Of a DNA stretch of 17,460 bases, positions 15,528 through 17,460 are shown piece after piece. The DNA lies in the NCBI GenBank assembly GCA_031254225.1, contig JAIRUU010000068.1, forward strand, positions 1 to 17,460, written 5' to 3'. How positions within the stretch are numbered: the stretch's first letter is position 1; every line of letters starts with the position of its first letter. A program made the translations under genes and the position numbers. Source of the DNA: Candidatus Elusimicrobium euhamitermitis (GTDB lineage: Bacteria > Elusimicrobiota > Elusimicrobia > Elusimicrobiales > Elusimicrobiaceae). The notes under the pieces are model-generated. The model was given only the letters and a program-made list of their open reading frames with translations. It made no database searches and was not told the origin of the DNA.

Positions 15528-15667
15528 ATCAGAGAATATATAAAATTCTTCTTACGTCCTGGGGTATATAGCCTGAATACTTTTTTCTTATCTAAAACGA
15601 TTAGGGTAGAACGACCGGTCTTTTCTCCCATTACCGGCAAACAATGCCAATATACTCTTTCCATCAT
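15524..15667 (-). CDS. Possible 47-codon leader ORF overlapping the pseudopilin start
   Basis: ATG at 15667 (a second ATG follows directly), stop TGA at 15526-15524, overlapping the pseudopilin ATG as ATGA. GGGGG five bases upstream could act as a weak ribosome site and comes from the end of the element at 15670. The product begins MMERVYWHCLPVMGEK, then TGRSTLIVLDKKKVFRLYTP and ends FIYSLI. It has no signal peptide and no recognised family. The case rests on the stop/start overlap and the lack of a ribosome site for the pilin, which fits translational coupling. Confidence 0.4.
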   Translation of the reverse strand: MMERVYWHCLPVMGEKTGRSTLIVLDKKKVFRLYTPGRKKNFIYSLI

Positions 15668-15669
15668 AA

Positions 15670-15823
15670 ATTCCCCCTTTTAGGGGGAAACCCCCGAAGG
15701 GGAAAGGGGTAAATGGACGTTATAAAATGCCGTTTGATATTACCTCTTAAACAAAAGTCTTACGGCGCATATTTGTGTACATTTACCCCTACCCCCTTCG
15801 GGGACTTCCCCTAAAAGGGGAAG
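15670..15823. mobile_element. MITE-like element with hairpin ends (copy 2, 154 bp)
   Basis: Left end (15671-15713) and right end (15781-15823) are inverted copies of each other over about 43 bases: CCCCC-TTTTA-GGGGG, CCCCCGAAGGGG, then GGGGTAAAT, against CCCCTTTTAGGGG, CCCCGAAGGGGG, GGGGTAAAT. A 66-bp centre carries GGACGTTATAAAAT, which corresponds to GGCCGTTATAAAAT in copy 1. No ORF inside. The right end is followed by T-rich DNA, so read on the plus strand it also looks like a terminator. Compared with copy 1 it lacks the 25-bp GC-rich units and the central REP-like hairpin. Confidence 0.6.
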
Positions 15824-16113
15824 ATTTTTTTATTTTTATTTTGCAAAATCAGGGGATATTTTGAGATTTCTAAAATTAACGCCGGTTTTGCAGGTGTATT
15901 TTTTCATAAAAAACAGCTTTTGCAAAATCACACTTAATTTTGTGAAGCGCTCTTTCGTAAAATTTTTTAATATTGTTTTTGATTCTTGGCATATAATTTG
16001 TCATTTTTCAACGGCGGCGGGTAAAACAGCAGCGTTTCCGCCCCAAAATTTATCTATAGAAAATCAAAATATTACACAGATTTTGGCATATAAAAAGCAT
16101 ATTAAATTATATG
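15824..16113. other. A+T-rich intergenic stretch without convincing gene
   Basis: Contains two copies of TTTTGCAAAATCA (15839-15851 and 15918-15930, 79 bp apart; the TTTTGCAAAA core is a palindrome) and a low-GC hairpin near 15935-15963 (AATTTTGTGAAG with CTTTCGTAAAATT) followed by T residues. An open frame (15861-16151) starts with TTG and is not credible. The stretch may hold upstream regulatory sites of the 16194 gene or a small RNA; neither is shown. Confidence 0.4.
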
Positions 16114-16142
16114 TTGACATATGTCAAAATATTCGCTATTAT
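16114..16142 (+). promoter_or_regulatory. Near-consensus promoter with a 12-bp palindrome at the -35 box
   Basis: TTGACA (16114-16119), 17 bases, TATTAT (16137-16142); start near 16149, leader of about 45 bases. TGACATATGTCA (16115-16126) is a perfect 12-bp palindrome overlapping the -35 box, a likely operator position. Confidence 0.65.
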
Positions 16143-16193
16143 ATGTCATGAGGCGTTAGTAAGTTTGTTTATCGGTTTATCCGGAGGTTTTTT

Positions 16194-16877
16194 ATGGCTG
16201 ATGGCAGAGTTAAAATTACGCGCGTGAAAATGCGCTTTAAAACTGGCGAAGAGTTTGAAGCGGAGGGCGACTCCGGCTTTATTTCCCGCCAAAAAGACGA
16301 GTTTTTAAACCTGATAGGCAAGGCGCAGACGCAGCCTCTTGCCCGTCCGGTCTGGCGGCCGGCGACAGCGCAGCCGGAGCTGTTTGAAACCGCGCATCAG
16401 CCCGTTGCGCCGGCTTACCCCGCTCCGTCTTATCCGTCTCAGGCCGCTTATGAAGCGCCGGAAAATTTTACGCTGCCTAAACATCTGCGCGGGCCTGTTC
16501 CCTCGTCGCAGGAAACCTTGCCCGCGACGCAGGCTCCGGCGGTAATAAACGCGCCCGCGGTCTGGAATAACGTCTGCGCGGCTGAGGGGGATTTGGTAAT
16601 TATCAGACGTAAATTTAAACTTTTAACGCCGCCGCTGGCCGCGCTTACGCTGCTTGCGGCCGCAAAAATTCTGCTCGGGCAAAATTATTATTCTTCTCTG
16701 AAGCTGGCAAAAAGCATGAAAATTTCCGGCTTTATGGAGGACAGGCTGGACAGGATTTTAACGTCTGAAATCCGGCAGGGCACCGTAGTGTTTGAGGGGG
16801 AAAAACGCAACAGAGTATATAAGATTACCGACGAAGGCTTTGCGCGCGCCTTCGTCCTGGCCGAGAAACTTAATTAA
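16194..16877 (+). CDS. Two-domain protein with winged-helix-like C-terminus
   Basis: 227 residues. ATG at 16194 has GGAGG (16183-16187) six bases upstream and a near-consensus promoter. Residues 1-46 form a small charged domain (KITRVKMRFKTGEEFEAEGD, then SRQKDEFLNLIG). Residues about 47-125 are a Pro/Ala/Gln/Tyr-rich linker (YPAPSYPSQAAYEAPE), likely disordered. Residues 126-227 resemble a winged helix: helices LTPPLAALTLLAAAKILLG and SLKLAKSMKISGF, then DRLDRILTSEIRQG, a turn and strand VVFEGEKRNRVYKITDEG and a final helix FARAFVLAEKLN; the KRNRVYKITDEG segment recalls the wing and last helix of MarR/PadR-type proteins. No signal peptide or membrane segment. A DNA-binding role is inferred from this pattern only; the hydrophobic 142-160 stretch might alternatively pack against another protein. 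Not recognised as a named gene. Confidence 0.75.
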   Translation: MADGRVKITRVKMRFKTGEEFEAEGDSGFISRQKDEFLNLIGKAQTQPLARPVWRPATAQPELFETAHQPVAPAYPAPSYPSQAAYEAPENFTLPKHLRGPVPSSQETLPATQAPAVINAPAVWNNVCAAEGDLVIIRRKFKLLTPPLAALTLLAAAKILLGQNYYSSLKLAKSMKISGFMEDRLDRILTSEIRQGTVVFEGEKRNRVYKITDEGFARAFVLAEKLN

Positions 16878-17047
16878 CGGCGGCAACAGCGTATCAGCGG
16901 TTTACTTATTTTATTGATAAACTTTTCTTATCTTATATAGGGAAAAATAAAGCCGTTCTCAGACGGAGGTTCTAATATTTTAAGATTAGAAAAAACATGT
17001 TTGCGTATTATCTTGTGCCGCAACGCCGCATTTTATATATTTTCTTT

Positions 17048-17460
17048 ATGTGTATCTTTTCAAAAAATTCTACGTTTAAGAAAAACGGATTTACGCTTAT
17101 TGAATTATTGGTAACGGTGCTTATTATAGGCATACTGGCCGCGGTCGCCCTGCCGCAGTATAATAAGACGGTTGGCAAAGCGCGCGCCGCAGAAGGTTTG
17201 GCAAAAATCAACACCCTGTACCAGGCTTTGGAAATATATAGACTGTCCTATGGCTCATACCCTAATTTAGGAACGGCCTCTCCCACGCAGGACCAAATGA
17301 ACCAGGCGCTGGACATTGACGTAAATCTCGGGAGGGATTTTACGTTTACCTATTACAACGGGATATACGTGGCAATACACTATCTTCCATTTCAATTCTT
17401 CATAGCAAAAGGGCTGTCCGAAACTTCCGGTCTCTTGTACCAGCAAAAAGGCGTTACCAC
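17048..17460 (+). CDS. Second pseudopilin (PulG type), 3' part outside window
   Basis: 137 complete codons are visible. Leader MCIFSKNSTFKKNG ends in Gly before FTLIELLVTVLIIGILAAVA with Glu at +5, then PQYNKTVGKARAAEGLAKIN, and a globular part with ALEIYRLSYGSYPNLGTA and FTFTYYNGIYVAIHYLP. The ORF is open to the window edge. The start at 17048 gives a normal 14-residue leader; an in-frame ATG at 16997 would give an unusual 31-residue leader. Neither has a ribosome site; GGAGG at 16965-16969 is too far from both. It is similar in its N-terminus to the pseudopilin at 14961-15527, on the opposite strand, 1.5 kb away, so both are members of one paralogue family. Confidence 0.88.
   Translation, partial: MCIFSKNSTFKKNGFTLIELLVTVLIIGILAAVALPQYNKTVGKARAAEGLAKINTLYQALEIYRLSYGSYPNLGTASPTQDQMNQALDIDVNLGRDFTFTYYNGIYVAIHYLPFQFFIAKGLSETSGLLYQQKGVT

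Noticed and set aside
15861..16151. Plus-strand 96-codon ORF in the intergenic stretch
   Set aside because: It begins with TTG, follows no clear ribosome site, overlaps the promoter of the next gene and its composition mirrors the A+T-rich DNA.
16997..17047. Upstream ATG start for the second pseudopilin
   Set aside because: It would give a 31-residue leader before the processing site, longer than normal; kept only as an alternative.

Overview
The window looks like a chromosomal segment of a Gram-negative-type bacterium, most likely a member of the Elusimicrobiota. That is an inference from two short pseudopilin genes with the FTLIELL class III signal (pilin-like paralogues are abundant in that phylum), signal-peptide proteins, an outer-membrane autotransporter-type protein, and a G+C-rich coding style with very A+T-rich intergenic DNA. 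No rRNA, tRNA, CRISPR array, integrase or transposase gene was found.

Layout. 1-2893 (minus) is the N-terminal 964 codons of a secreted, Chlamydia-Pmp-like repeat protein that runs off the left edge. 3112-7722 (minus) is a 1536-residue cytoplasmic protein made almost only of PAS domains plus one GAF domain, with no recognisable output domain. 7741-9611 holds a small 46-codon gene with its own terminator and two consecutive secreted proteins of unknown function. 9720-10010 is a gene-free block built of nested inverted repeats. 10035-12750 (minus) is a lemA - DUF2207 membrane protein - SlyD-type FKBP cluster. Back to back with lemA is a Sel1-repeat lipoprotein-like or membrane-anchored protein (12794-14206, plus), followed by a HAD phosphatase (14307-14948, plus). 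14961-15527 (minus) is a pseudopilin preceded by a possible translationally coupled 47-codon ORF. 15670-15823 is a second, shorter copy of the inverted-repeat element. 16194-16877 (plus) encodes a protein with a Pro/Ala-rich linker and a winged-helix-like C-terminus behind a near-consensus promoter. A second pseudopilin begins at 17048 and leaves the window.

How it fits together. Much of the window serves the cell envelope: surface adhesin, pseudopilins, two secreted proteins, LemA/DUF2207, an anchored Sel1 scaffold. The PAS array is the only obvious sensory protein and a SlyD-type foldase is the only clear housekeeping folding factor. The most unusual items are the effector-less PAS/GAF array, the symmetric overlapping divergent promoters between lemA and the Sel1 gene that place both transcription starts at the start codons, the small MITE-like elements with hairpin-in-hairpin ends, and two small ORFs with good local context.
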